A DNA stretch of 64,000 nucleotides. Origin: Ignavibacteria bacterium UBA7675. Lineage in GTDB: Bacteria; Bacteroidota; Ignavibacteria; Kapaibacteriales; UB7675. Below are positions 44,633 through 54,005 of this stretch, piece by piece; the stretch's first letter is position 1, and each line of letters starts with the position of its first letter. Below the pieces are notes generated by a model. The model worked only from the letters and a program-made list of their open reading frames with translations. It was not told the origin of the DNA and searched no databases. Position numbers and translations under genes: made by a program. The stretch covers positions 148,391-212,390 of the forward strand of contig DLHF01000026.1 of the NCBI GenBank assembly GCA_002483085.1, written 5' to 3'.

Positions 44633-44673
44633 ACGTTGATTTTATCAAAAACTATTTTTGATAAAATCAACGT
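44633..44673. repeat. 41-bp perfect palindrome (19-bp arms, 3-nt loop)
   Basis: Left arm ACGTTGATTTTATCAAAAA (44633-44651), loop CTA, right arm 44655-44673, no mismatch. It sits about 80-120 bp upstream of the barrel-gene promoter and about 120 bp beyond the terminator of the upstream propeller gene, in the 338-bp gap 44510-44847. It could be an operator, a transcription barrier or a remnant of a mobile repeat. Confidence 0.85.
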
Positions 44674-44792
44674 TTCCGCATTGTCCTCATACTGAGTTTT
44701 AAAAAATATGATTCTATACTTTTTTCTGGTTATGGCCAACCACTGCCGCAGTATCGCGCTATGGTATTTACAACGAGAAAAGCAGACAGGAT

Positions 44793-44824
44793 GGCAACAA
44801 AACGGGTGGTGATACCGCCCGTTT
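44793..44824 (-). terminator. Intrinsic terminator of the propeller gene 44848-47241
   Basis: On the minus strand, stem AAACGGGCGGT / ACCACCCGTTT with loop ATC is followed by TGTTG. It is a near copy of the terminator at 41484; the flanking 3' coding ends are also nearly identical. Confidence 0.85.
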
Positions 44825-44847
44825 CTACGTACTATGTGAACTATCTT

Positions 44848-47241
44848 TTATTTTGCGTGATAACCATACAAAATCCCCTCAGGTTTATCGACTACGATAA
44901 TTTCATTGGTCTGGTTGGTGACAATTCCTACATCACCATAGCTGATGTTGTGGCGCGCTACCATCGTAGCACTGTCGCACGTGATGTCAATAATACCTGT
45001 ATCATCGCCAGAAGAGAAAACAAGATATGAACCTATTCTGGACAGGGGGTATGTCCACTCACGGCGTTTCATGTCCCAGGGCACCGACCACCGGCAGCGG
45101 CCATCGGCAGATATTCTGCCAAGCCCATCCTTCCCAAGTAAATACACATCTCCGTCGATGATGCGAATGCCCTGTACACTGTCGGCAGAAGAAACCCGGC
45201 GTCTACTTTTGAAATTTCTAAAGTCCCCAATGTCCATCTTGTCGAGCTCATCTTCGCTTATTGTCCACAGAGCAGCATCCGACCGGCCATCGGCTGTATC
45301 GCCAGATTCAAGCCCGTATCCGATAAGCTCTCCATCCTTGTACTCTACAGCGCAGGCAAATCTGGTAGTGTCTGGGAAAAAAAAGTTTTTTGTGGTAGAG
45401 CGCGCGCACAGTGTCTTTGTTGCGGGCAATGCTCCAACATTGAGCTGCCAGTAATCGTAATACTCACCGTCGTGATCAACGGAAAAAAGCATCTCTCCCT
45501 TTTCCGGGATACTGGAAATAAACGCAATGTTATCGTCCTCTGCATCAAAGGGAATCCGGCTTTCACGCTGGCTGCTTACAGTGTAGACATCGTGTATGCC
45601 CACAACAATGTCGGCCTGCCGAGCAGACACAATTGCCATCAATGACACTGCATTATATATATCTCTATCTCTTTTTTCTATGTCGGCTATTATAGGAGTC
45701 TGCGTATGTCGTAGAATCTTGCCATCGCGAATGTCTATCACCACAAATCCTTCGCCGTCGTACTCATCCTCGTCCGTCGGTTGCAGCTCTGTGTAAATGC
45801 GCCCTCCCATTGCAATAACTAGCTGGGACTGGTTGGCAGTATCCAGCAAATACGCATAACCAACGCTCACCTTGTAGGGTGCAATTCCGCTACTCATAGC
45901 AACGATATTTGGCGAAGCCATATAGACAGGTATGAAGTAGGTGCCCGTTAGCATACCAGTGGCTATACCAGCACCTGTAAGAAGGATTTCGGCTAGCCCC
46001 AAAGAGTTGTTCGGTACTAACAACCCCGCATTATAATAAGCTCTATCCATCTTAAATAACCACTTCGACCACAGAGGTTGGCCAGTTTGTATGTCGAGCT
46101 TGTGCACTCCCATTTTTCCGCCATCTCCATAGGTAAACATCACCAGTTCCCTGCCGTTGTTGTATATACGGGCAAAGTCTACCACACCAGGCACAGTTTC
46201 TTCTTGAGTCGTCCACAGCAGCTCGCCATCGCTGCACCTGTACAACGTTTGCTGATCGCTGTAGCTGACCACGAGATAAAAATCGCTCTGCGAAGCAACC
46301 GGGAAATAGCTATTGGCTTTTATGACAATACTGGTGGTGGTCGGAGCGCTGCCCTTTGTGCCAAAGTTGATACAGAGAATACTGTACTCCTTAAAAAGAA
46401 ACATCTGGTGTTCAGTAGCTACAAAGTGCTGCGAGAGGTTGTCGTCGAGTTCGCTGGGGTCAAGCTCCATGCTGTACACCATGCCGCTGCTCGCCGTGTC
46501 GAGTACGAACGCTCTTCCGCAATCCTTTGGGATAACCAACACCCTGCTATTCCAGCTCTCGTAGCGCACACTGCTTGTAGCACAGTTAGAATGGTAGAGA
46601 ATGGTGCGCTTCTTGAGCTGAACAATCTGAAATCCTTTGTTGAAATAAAATATGCCCACATCGCCAAAGAAACGCGGCTGCACATCTTCATAGCTGGCCG
46701 CCGGGTATCCCGCAAGCCCTGTCGCGCCATTCCACGGTTGGCCCAACAACTCGTCCCAAGATGGAGCCGCAATAGGCAGCAACTGTATAATCTTTCCATC
46801 CGCAACCGCCCTGAACTCGTACTTGTCGGCATGTGCCAATACATACACATCGTTGTCTACAAATTTGCCGAGGAATCTGCGGTGCTTCGACTGCAATGTC
46901 TCGGCCCAGACAACGGAGCCCGTTTTCGTATTGATGCACTGTACATTGTCGGCGTCTGTGTCGGTATGAACAACGACGTGTTCTCCATCGGCAGAAAGTT
47001 GAGTGCTGCGGATCTCGCCGCTGGCCTTCACTTGCCAGTCCGCTGGCCGAGCTAATGCACTACACAACAGAGCCGGTAATAAACACACGAACAGCAGAAA
47101 GAGTTTTATTGCGGTATCAGAATTGCTTCGGGCATACAGCACGGCACTTCGCGGCTGTTGCCGATATGGAGTACTCGATGTGGAATCAGGAAAGAAAAAC
47201 GCTGTACGACAGCGCGAACGGGTAGAATCAAGACTTGGCAT
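44848..47241 (-). CDS. Secreted beta-propeller protein (PQQ/WD40-like), paralogue 2
   Basis: This protein of up to 797 aa is a full-length paralogue of 41540-43744. It shares VNTKTGSVVWAETL, RFLGKFVDN, VGIFYFNKGFQIV, VPGVVDFARIYNN, GRIYTELQPT, GEGFVVIDI, SLQGIR-like SVQGIRIIDG and the terminal GILYGYHAK. It also has a hydrophobic insertion near 415-450. The start is uncertain. From ATG 47241 the signal core (LFLLFVCLLPALLCSALA) begins only near residue 46. From GTG 47142 the n-region would be 12 residues, which is more normal. It has no T9SS tail and its function is unknown. Confidence 0.8.
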   Translation of the reverse strand: MPSLDSTRSRCRTAFFFPDSTSSTPYRQQPRSAVLYARSNSDTAIKLFLLFVCLLPALLCSALARPADWQVKASGEIRSTQLSADGEHVVVHTDTDADNVQCINTKTGSVVWAETLQSKHRRFLGKFVDNDVYVLAHADKYEFRAVADGKIIQLLPIAAPSWDELLGQPWNGATGLAGYPAASYEDVQPRFFGDVGIFYFNKGFQIVQLKKRTILYHSNCATSSVRYESWNSRVLVIPKDCGRAFVLDTASSGMVYSMELDPSELDDNLSQHFVATEHQMFLFKEYSILCINFGTKGSAPTTTSIVIKANSYFPVASQSDFYLVVSYSDQQTLYRCSDGELLWTTQEETVPGVVDFARIYNNGRELVMFTYGDGGKMGVHKLDIQTGQPLWSKWLFKMDRAYYNAGLLVPNNSLGLAEILLTGAGIATGMLTGTYFIPVYMASPNIVAMSSGIAPYKVSVGYAYLLDTANQSQLVIAMGGRIYTELQPTDEDEYDGEGFVVIDIRDGKILRHTQTPIIADIEKRDRDIYNAVSLMAIVSARQADIVVGIHDVYTVSSQRESRIPFDAEDDNIAFISSIPEKGEMLFSVDHDGEYYDYWQLNVGALPATKTLCARSTTKNFFFPDTTRFACAVEYKDGELIGYGLESGDTADGRSDAALWTISEDELDKMDIGDFRNFKSRRRVSSADSVQGIRIIDGDVYLLGKDGLGRISADGRCRWSVPWDMKRREWTYPLSRIGSYLVFSSGDDTGIIDITCDSATMVARHNISYGDVGIVTNQTNEIIVVDKPEGILYGYHAK

Positions 47242-47382
47242 AGGGTGCTCACAAAGTTGTAGGGGAGATACAACACGACGAGCTGTTAATTTAGATAGTC
47301 TCTCTTTTCAAAGCAAAAAAATTCTGCGGGTAGAAAGCAGAAAATATTCAGCAAAGAAAAAGGTGATGAATAGCGGTATGAT

Positions 47383-47562
47383 GTGCGCTTCGGCCTCTGT
47401 CCGCACTGTTGTCTCTGCACCGCGCGCACAAACCGCCGCGTGACTGTTCTTCCGCCACCGCAGACGCAGCCACACTCCGGCGCAAAGCCCTTGGATAGGC
47501 ACAAACGGTCTGTGCGACCGGCGACAGCGACCAAGCCTGTGGGCGAAGACGCCTGTGCCAAC
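47383..47562 (+). repeat. Composite intergenic repeat, modules A + B
   Basis: Module A (GTGCGCTTCGGCCTCTGTCC, then TTGTCTCTGCACCGCGC and CCGCCGCGTG) is followed about 100 bp later by module B (core at 47512, tail GAAGACGCCTGTGCCAAC). It fills most of the 354-bp gap 47242-47595, downstream of the LytM-protein gene on the minus strand. Confidence 0.8.
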
Positions 47563-47595
47563 GATACTATAATACTTTTACCATAGCACGCGATA

Positions 47596-48975
47596 TTAGT
47601 TCAGCCACTCGCCGGGATTGAGTTTTTCGCGGTCGCGCCATATTTCAAAGTGCACGTATTCGCCATCCACCGATTCGCCGCTGCGCCCTAAGCTCTGCCC
47701 TGCGCGCACACGCTCGCCTTCGGACACACCAACAGCCGAAAGATTGGCGTACACCGTGCGAAATCCATTGCCGTGGTCTACAATTACTAACGAACCATAG
47801 CCGGGCAGCCAGTGCACAAGCGACACAATGCCGTTATACACCGCGCTTACCGACGTACCGCGAGCTGTTTTTATACCAATACCAAGATTTTCAGTAGCAA
47901 CTCCAGTACCGGGGTTTGTCGATGTACCAAACTTGTGAATAATAGTTCTGCTGCCAACCGGCCACGGCAGTGAACGACGCGAGAAACCCGCTTCCTGCGG
48001 CTGCGCTGTAGCCGGATTGTCGGGAGCATCGCCACCGGTGAACGACTGCGAGCGACGCGTTCCCTCCGATGATCGGGGCGATGGAGCAGTAGCTACAGCT
48101 CGTTCTTTTTCTGCTGCGCGCGCGCGCCGTGCAGCTTCCTGCCGACGCTTTTCCTCTAACTTTCGCTGCTTTTCTTTTACCGCCAGCAAAGCAATAATCC
48201 GCTGTATCTCACCGGCACTTTCGTGCTTCTCGGCAAGCTGCTTTTCCAGTTGCGATTTATTGTTGCGTATATCTTTCAGTACCTGCCTGCTGGTAGCTAT
48301 CGCATGCCCCAGCTCTTGCTGCTCGCCCGCCTTGCGCTCTTTTAAGTCCTGATTCTGCACAAATAATGTGTCGAGCGAGCGCCTGCGCCATGTGATCTCG
48401 TCCTTCAACTGCACGATCTCCCGCGCTTTGGCATTGGCCTGCTCGGTGATATTCTGCACGTACCGGCTGTCCCGTACATCCTGTTCGTATGATTTGCCGG
48501 TGAGGATCAATTCTTTGTCGGATACAATTCCCGCTTTTTGGAGAGTACGAGCGAGCTCAGCATAGCTGCTCTGTAGTTTTTGTAATTCCTGTTGGAGGGA
48601 TTCTAAAGAGCGCTCCTGATGCACAATCGAGTCTTGCACACGACCGAGTTCGGCGTCGAGCAAGCCGATAGAGCTCGCCAGCTCCTGGCTGTGGCGCTGG
48701 TAGACGTTCAGCGACTTCACCACCGACGTTTCTTTTTTCTTCATCTGGCGGATTTCCGTGCGCGTTTTTTCGATAGAACGCTGTAGCCGTTTCAGCCTGC
48801 GCTTTTGCGATTTTACAGACTGGCGCGATGCGGCATGCAGAGAGCAAGAAGCGGTGGAAATGCCGGATGGAAGGTCGGGAGCAGGCAAAACAGGCATGCA
48901 CACTACGAACATAGCTGCCAGCAATGCACAGGAAAACAGGCGTCGGGGCGACGCACCGCATCGTGAGTTTTTCAT
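47596..48975 (-). CDS. EnvC-like protein: coiled coil plus degenerate LytM (M23) domain
   Basis: This 459-aa protein has an N-terminal signal (about 1-32). A long coiled coil follows (about 50-285, QxxLxxLxxxI-type heptads), then an R/A/E-rich linker and a LytM domain (about 340-459: GYGSLVIVDHGNGFRTVYANL, GRSGES, VHFEIW). Active M23 enzymes have HxxxD and HxH metal ligands. Here the first site reads NLGIGI and the second YVH, so the zinc site is lost. That matches EnvC-type activators, which switch on cell-wall amidases at division. No ftsEX or amidase is nearby; murA is the upstream neighbour. Confidence 0.88.
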   Translation of the reverse strand: MKNSRCGASPRRLFSCALLAAMFVVCMPVLPAPDLPSGISTASCSLHAASRQSVKSQKRRLKRLQRSIEKTRTEIRQMKKKETSVVKSLNVYQRHSQELASSIGLLDAELGRVQDSIVHQERSLESLQQELQKLQSSYAELARTLQKAGIVSDKELILTGKSYEQDVRDSRYVQNITEQANAKAREIVQLKDEITWRRRSLDTLFVQNQDLKERKAGEQQELGHAIATSRQVLKDIRNNKSQLEKQLAEKHESAGEIQRIIALLAVKEKQRKLEEKRRQEAARRARAAEKERAVATAPSPRSSEGTRRSQSFTGGDAPDNPATAQPQEAGFSRRSLPWPVGSRTIIHKFGTSTNPGTGVATENLGIGIKTARGTSVSAVYNGIVSLVHWLPGYGSLVIVDHGNGFRTVYANLSAVGVSEGERVRAGQSLGRSGESVDGEYVHFEIWRDREKLNPGEWLN

Positions 48976-49154
48976 AGAGCCTCCCCCCGGAGATCATAAA
49001 AGAAACGTTCGTTATGCTGCACGCACCCGGCACTACTGCTTGTACCAGGTGCGTAATCTACTCAATCGCATAGCTGAATGCAAAGCCCGATGAGCGAACA
49101 ACGGGAAACGCAATCCAGCATCGCATTGTTGTGCTTTTAGCCTTGCCGCTTTTA

Positions 49155-50423
49155 TTAATACGCTTCGGTTTTCTCTCTGCGTATATCTGCACCAAGCGCT
49201 TGGAGTTTTCTCTCGATAGATTCGTATCCACGGTCGATGTGATAAATACGAAGCACTTCGGTACGGCTTTCTGCTACAAGGCCCGCCAGCAGAAGCGACG
49301 CACTTGCTCGCAAATCGGTCGACATCACCGAAGCGCCCGACAGATGAGCACCACCGCGCACCACTGCGTTGTTGTCTGTTACAGCAATATCGGCGCCAAG
49401 GCGCTGTAGCTCGGCAACGTGCTTAAATCGGTCGTGGTAGATCGTGTCGGTAATACGCGACACACCAGACGACGTAAGCATGAAAGCCATCCACTGCGCT
49501 TGCAAGTCGGTAGGAAAACCGGGGTACACGGCTGTAGTAATATCAACAGGCGAAGGCGCTTCGCCCATGCTTAATTCGATATAGTCCGGCCCTACTTCTA
49601 TCTTGCAGCCAGCCTCTTCTAATTTGGCAATCACGGCTGTAAGGTGGTACGGATTTACACGCTGTACACAAATCTTGCCGCGTGTCATGGCTCCAGCAAT
49701 CAGAAAGGTTCCGGCTTCGATGCGGTCGGGAATTGTTTCCTCGTCCACAGGCTTCAGCTCGTCTACGCCCTCGATCTCCAATGTCGTAGTACCAATACCG
49801 CCAATTCGCGCTCCCATTTTCACGAGCATACGGGCAAGCGCCGTAATCTCGGGCTCGATAGCTGCATTGCTTATCAGCGTGCCTCCGCGCGCCAGCACAG
49901 CGGCCATCAGCACATTGCCAGTAGCACCTACACTCGAAATATCGAAGTGTACTTTTGCACCATGCAAGCGCGATTCCTTTGCTTTTGCTACTACATATCC
50001 GCCGTCGAGCGAAATCTCGGCACCGAGCCTTTCCATGCCCTTTAGGTGCAAGTCTACCGGCCTCGGCCCCCACGCACAACCGCCGGGCAGCGATACTTTT
50101 GCCTGCCCAAAACGACCGAGCAAAGGCCCCAGCACATAAAAGGACGCACGCATGGTTTTTACATGCTCGTATGGCGCTTCAAAGCTCGTTACGTTTCCAG
50201 AGTCGACAAATAAATCGTTGCCGTTCAGTTCGCAGAAGACTCCCATCGAACCCAGAAGGCGCGACATACTCCATACGTCGCGAAGATTGGGCGTGTTGTG
50301 TAAATGGTAGGCACCGCCCGCCAGTAGAGTTGCTGGCATCAAAGCCAGCGAGGCGTTTTTTGCGCCGGAAATGGGAATAGTTCCCGTAAGCGGTTTCCCG
50401 CCGTGAATAACAAATTTGTCCAT
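49155..50423 (-). CDS. murA: UDP-N-acetylglucosamine 1-carboxyvinyltransferase
   Basis: This 422-aa protein performs the first committed step of peptidoglycan synthesis, transferring enolpyruvate from PEP to UDP-GlcNAc in the cytoplasm. It has an N-terminal GAKNASLALMPATLL with the conserved Lys22/Asn23, catalytic Cys116 in PGGCAWGPRPVDLHL (fosfomycin target), TVIPDRIEAGTF-like TIPDRIEAGTFLIAGA, YPGFPTDLQAQWMA and the C-terminal DLRASASLLLAGL with HIDRGYE. The length matches E. coli MurA (419 aa). A weak TAGGTAG ribosome site precedes the ATG. Confidence 0.97.
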   Translation of the reverse strand: MDKFVIHGGKPLTGTIPISGAKNASLALMPATLLAGGAYHLHNTPNLRDVWSMSRLLGSMGVFCELNGNDLFVDSGNVTSFEAPYEHVKTMRASFYVLGPLLGRFGQAKVSLPGGCAWGPRPVDLHLKGMERLGAEISLDGGYVVAKAKESRLHGAKVHFDISSVGATGNVLMAAVLARGGTLISNAAIEPEITALARMLVKMGARIGGIGTTTLEIEGVDELKPVDEETIPDRIEAGTFLIAGAMTRGKICVQRVNPYHLTAVIAKLEEAGCKIEVGPDYIELSMGEAPSPVDITTAVYPGFPTDLQAQWMAFMLTSSGVSRITDTIYHDRFKHVAELQRLGADIAVTDNNAVVRGGAHLSGASVMSTDLRASASLLLAGLVAESRTEVLRIYHIDRGYESIERKLQALGADIRREKTEAY

Positions 50424-50573
50424 GACTACCTACGATGAATTCTGCGCACAGGAAGGCGCTTTATGCTGCACAAGATGTGCAAGTTACACAAAAAGCGTAC
50501 ATCGGCAAAGTGCTGCCAAACCCCGAAAATGTTTCGCAATACGCCCTGATCTTCCATCATAGTTCATGGTATG

Positions 50574-50620
50574 AGCACAGCCGTCGCTGCTCCAGCAGTT
50601 GTCGCTGTCGCCGGTCGCAC
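50574..50620 (-). repeat. Dispersed intergenic repeat, module B copy (reversed)
   Basis: The minus-strand core GTGCGACCGGCGACAGCGAC (50620-50601) is followed by a decayed tail GACGGCTGTGC. It lies in the 320-bp gap 50424-50743 downstream of msrA; nothing else is recognised in that gap. Confidence 0.7.
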
Positions 50621-50743
50621 AGCCCGCTCTGCCTCTATCGCCCCCTTTCGCAAATAGCAAGAAGCTGCTCTCCACATAAGAACGCACGGGCTATCGCGCT
50701 CTGCTGCGGCTCCTTTTTCGTCTTCACTTTTCATTGTACATGC

Positions 50744-51448
50744 TTATCGGCCTGTAGCCCCTGGCTTCACAAGATCCGGCACCTGCCGAAGCGTTCTTTG
50801 CAAACGCGGGAGGGATTCGTGCTGCACATAGGAATCATCGGGATGGTTCCGCACATAATCCTGATGATAGTCCTCCGCTTTCCAAAATTTCGTGTACGCT
50901 ACTACCTGTGTTGCTATAGGCTTGCTGTATTTTCCAGAGCGGTTCAGCCCTGCTATATACTGCTCTACAGTACGCTTTTCCTCGGCGTTCCTGTAAAAGA
51001 CAATAGAGCGGTACTGTGTTCCGATGTCGGGTCCCTGACCGTTTACCTGCGTGGGATCCTGCGATGCAAAAAATACTCTGAGCAAGTCGGAATAGCTTAC
51101 GACGGCTGGATTGTAATACACTTCTACAGACTCTGCATGCCCCGTCTTCCCGCTTCCCACATCGTGGTACGATGGATTGGACGTGCGGCCACCGGCATAC
51201 CCCGATATCGCCTCTTCCACGCCTTTAATGCTTTCAAATACAGCTTCCTCACACCAGAAGCAACCTGCGGCAAACGTCGCTTTGCTATACCGCGATAGAT
51301 CGGTGGCAGAGGGCTTCTCAGCAGCCGGATGCTTTTCCGCAGCGAGTGTGCCTATCGCTGCCTGCTGGCTCGCTTCGTTGTGCTTTGTACACCCTGTGCA
51401 AAAAAGCACTGCAATAACAGCAACCAAATTCACAAGGACTGCATTCAT
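50744..51448 (-). CDS. msrA: Exported (probable lipoprotein) peptide methionine sulfoxide reductase MsrA
   Basis: This 234-aa protein reduces methionine-S-sulfoxide. It has the catalytic motif AGCFWCEE (Cys63), ISGYAGGRTSNPSY, GHAESVEVYYNP, FFASQDPTQVNGQGPDIGTQYRS-type substrate-site residues and KFWKAEDYHQDY. An N-terminal hydrophobic segment ending CTGC (Cys20) suggests lipoprotein export, so it would repair periplasmic or outer-membrane proteins. The start at 51448 has GGAAG upstream. It contains no fused MsrB domain. Confidence 0.93.
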   Translation of the reverse strand: MNAVLVNLVAVIAVLFCTGCTKHNEASQQAAIGTLAAEKHPAAEKPSATDLSRYSKATFAAGCFWCEEAVFESIKGVEEAISGYAGGRTSNPSYHDVGSGKTGHAESVEVYYNPAVVSYSDLLRVFFASQDPTQVNGQGPDIGTQYRSIVFYRNAEEKRTVEQYIAGLNRSGKYSKPIATQVVAYTKFWKAEDYHQDYVRNHPDDSYVQHESLPRLQRTLRQVPDLVKPGATGR

Positions 51449-51666
51449 AATTACTTCCGTAAATGTGTACATATCGGCAGAAGCAGCCCAACTGCCAACT
51501 GCCCTAAATTATACTACAACGCACAGCAATGTGATTGCTATGCGCCGCTCTGTGTACGTGCTCCACAGCATACAGAGTACCAAACATCGGATTTATTTTC
51601 CCAGCAGTTCCGGCATACCCCAGCCTCCCCCTCCACATCGGATCGTCTAATCGCCTATTTTTGTTT

Positions 51667-51735
51667 ATCAGACAGGATTTTACCAATAAATCAGTGTTCT
51701 TCCTATGCCCATATCAGCATTCTTCGTATGGACTT
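51667..51735 (+). promoter_or_regulatory. ATCAG iterons, set 1 (three boxes, 23-bp phase)
   Basis: ATCAG begins at 51667, 51690 and 51713. The second and third units read AAATCAGTGTTCTTCCTATG and ATATCAGCATTCTTCGTATG. The last box is 262 bp before the ATG of the first S74 fibre gene, in the 526-bp gap 51449-51974. The gap also holds the msrA promoter region and a leader ending CCAGGAGGTACT. Confidence 0.75.
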
Positions 51736-51974
51736 GCGGGCGCGAAAGGACTAAGTTTGTGCGTCGTTCTCAATCGGGCAATGGCCAAGCACTCTTACTT
51801 ATACCAGTGTCGGCGGCTTTTCGGACGATATCCGAAGCCGGTTATATAGTGAATGTCCACAGTATACACACACGCAGGGGATAGCGGGACAGAACACAAA
51901 ACCGGAGCCGGGCAACACAGGGGGATATCATTTGCGGCCCGATTAACTTTATATTTTCTCTACCAGGAGGTACT

Positions 51975-53918
51975 ATGACAACTCGTACAGGTTCACAACT
52001 GACAGAAAAGCGGATGCGCCAGATCCGTCAACTCATTCTTCAGGCATGCTGTTTTGTGGGAATTACAGCAGGTGCAGTAGCTCAAACATCATTTGGAGTA
52101 AACGCGCTCCCCGCTTCGATTCCTACCAACTCCGCATTTGGAGAAGAATCTCAATTCTCTAATACCGGAGGCGTGGGCAATGCAGCAGTTGGTGAATACT
52201 CTATGCGTTCCAATGTAAGCGGCAACAACAACTCGGCGCTCGGTTTTGAAGTAATGTACGGCAGCACTGGCAGCTATAACTGTGCAGTGGGCGCCCAGAC
52301 TATGTACGGCAACACCGGCGACTACAACAACGGCTTCGGCCACCTCGCGCTGTACAACAACAATGGCTTTGCCAACAGCGCTGTGGGCTATGCTGCGCTG
52401 TACAGCAATACCACTGGCAGCGAAAACAATGCCTTTGGTCTGAAGACTCTTGGTTCCAACAACAACGGCAGCAACAACTCCGCCTTTGGTTCCTATGCGC
52501 TCACAGCCAATTCATCGGGTAGCAATAACTCCGCCTTTGGCTATAACGCATTGTACAACAACCAAACAGGTAATCACAACGACGCTTTTGGCTATCAAGC
52601 GCTCTATAATAATACCACTGGCTATGGTAACTCGGCTGTTGGTACGGCGTCGCTTATATCCAATTCGTCGGGCGATTACAATGTGTCGATGGGCTACAAA
52701 AACATGGCCTCGAACTCGACAGGCAAGGAGAACTCCGCTGTGGGTGTAGGTACTCTTTCCAACAATACAACAGGTAACTACAACGCTGCGTTTGGTGCTT
52801 TTGCAATGAGTGGTAGCTCGGCTGTAAGCTATCTTGGCGCTTTTGGCTACTACGCACTCGCTTCTAACTCGACAGGCGCAGACAACAACGCTTTTGGCGC
52901 TTTCGCTCTGACCTCCAACACATCAGGTAATAGCAATACTGCTATGGGCTACAAAGCTCTGGGCAACAACAATACAGGCTCCAACAACACAGCTCATGGC
53001 CTCGGCGCTCTGAACAACAACGTCGTTGGCTCCTGCAATACAGCTCTTGGCTATGGCGCAGGAACAGCAGCAGCAAACCTGAACAACACGATTGCTATTG
53101 GCTGTAATGTAAGTGTTACAGTAAGCAACCGTGCGCTTATCGGCAATGCAGCAACAACCAGTATCGGTGGTCCGGTGAACTGGGCAGTGATTTCGGATGC
53201 ACGCTTCAAAGACAATGTGAAAGAAGACGTCCCCGGTATCAACTTCATCAAAAAACTTCGCCCCGTTACCTATACCTACGATCTGAAAGCTTATGATTCC
53301 TTTACAGGCGTCGACGAAAGCAAGCTGTCGGATTGCTATGTGGCTGGCCGCGAGGCAAGAACATCGGTGACCTATACTGGCTTTATCGCCCAAGAAGTAG
53401 AAAAAGCAGCCGAAGAACTCAACTATGAATTCAGCGGTGTAGATAAACCGGCAAACGAAAACACGCCCTATGCCCTGCGCTATGCAGAGTTTGTTGTGCC
53501 TATCGTAAAAGCTATGCAGGAACAACAAAGCGTTATCGAAGCACAACAGAAACAAATCGAAACCCAAGCAACCGAAATGACGTCGATGAAACAACGTCTG
53601 GAACGCCTGGAAAGCCTGCTTCTGTCGCAGGATAAAATGGGCGCTGGTGCTGTGGAAACAGGCAATAACTCTTCGCTCAATGTCTATCCCAATCCTACCG
53701 ACGGCATCGTAAAAATCTCCCTGAACAATGAATCGCGCCAGACTGTAAACCTGCAACTGGCTGATGTCACAGGTAAAGTGATTCTGAAACGCTCGTCGGC
53801 TGATGCAGCTATCAACATGTCCTTCGACCTTACTGGCTATCCGGCTGGCAACTACATGCTGACAGTTACACAGGGCTCGCAAACCATGAGCAAAGTGATT
53901 GTGTTCGGCGGTAAATAA
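51975..53918 (+). CDS. Surface fibre protein 1: beta-roll repeats, S74 chaperone, coiled coil, T9SS tail
   Basis: This 647-aa protein has AGGAGG 5 nt before the ATG and a signal peptide with a long basic n-region (about 1-37, ending AGAVAQ). About 19 units of 16-17 residues follow (pattern NSAFGxxALxxNTTGSx), like the left-handed beta-roll head repeats of trimeric autotransporters. A closing NNTIAIGCN leads to a Peptidase S74/endosialidase-chaperone domain (from Ser407: SDARFKDNV, RPVTYTYDLKAY, YTGFIAQEVE, YAEFVVPIVKAMQEQQ). A Gln-rich coiled coil and a T9SS type-A tail complete it (about 566-647: VYPNPTDGIVKIS, PAGNYMLTVT). It is probably a trimeric surface fibre or adhesin. It is first of four tandem paralogues. 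Confidence 0.9.
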   Translation: MTTRTGSQLTEKRMRQIRQLILQACCFVGITAGAVAQTSFGVNALPASIPTNSAFGEESQFSNTGGVGNAAVGEYSMRSNVSGNNNSALGFEVMYGSTGSYNCAVGAQTMYGNTGDYNNGFGHLALYNNNGFANSAVGYAALYSNTTGSENNAFGLKTLGSNNNGSNNSAFGSYALTANSSGSNNSAFGYNALYNNQTGNHNDAFGYQALYNNTTGYGNSAVGTASLISNSSGDYNVSMGYKNMASNSTGKENSAVGVGTLSNNTTGNYNAAFGAFAMSGSSAVSYLGAFGYYALASNSTGADNNAFGAFALTSNTSGNSNTAMGYKALGNNNTGSNNTAHGLGALNNNVVGSCNTALGYGAGTAAANLNNTIAIGCNVSVTVSNRALIGNAATTSIGGPVNWAVISDARFKDNVKEDVPGINFIKKLRPVTYTYDLKAYDSFTGVDESKLSDCYVAGREARTSVTYTGFIAQEVEKAAEELNYEFSGVDKPANENTPYALRYAEFVVPIVKAMQEQQSVIEAQQKQIETQATEMTSMKQRLERLESLLLSQDKMGAGAVETGNNSSLNVYPNPTDGIVKISLNNESRQTVNLQLADVTGKVILKRSSADAAINMSFDLTGYPAGNYMLTVTQGSQTMSKVIVFGGK

Positions 53919-53946
53919 TCATTCCGGCAGTAATCGCGGTAATATC

Positions 53947-53990
53947 AAAACGGCAGAGGCATTCCAACGGATGTCTCTGCCGTTTTGCTT
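53947..53990 (+). terminator. Intrinsic terminator after fibre gene 1
   Basis: Stem AAAACGGCAGAG / CTCTGCCGTTTT (53947-53958 with 53975-53986) with a T-rich tail. It is homologous in stem and loop ends (GGC...GTCTC) to the terminators after fibre genes 2 and 3. Confidence 0.93.
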
Positions 53991-54005
53991 TTCTATAAAT
54001 CTCTT

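Noticed and set aside
50435..51298. 287-codon plus-strand frame
   Set aside because: It overlaps msrA on the other strand and includes an intergenic repeat; Cys/Arg/Ser-rich shadow.
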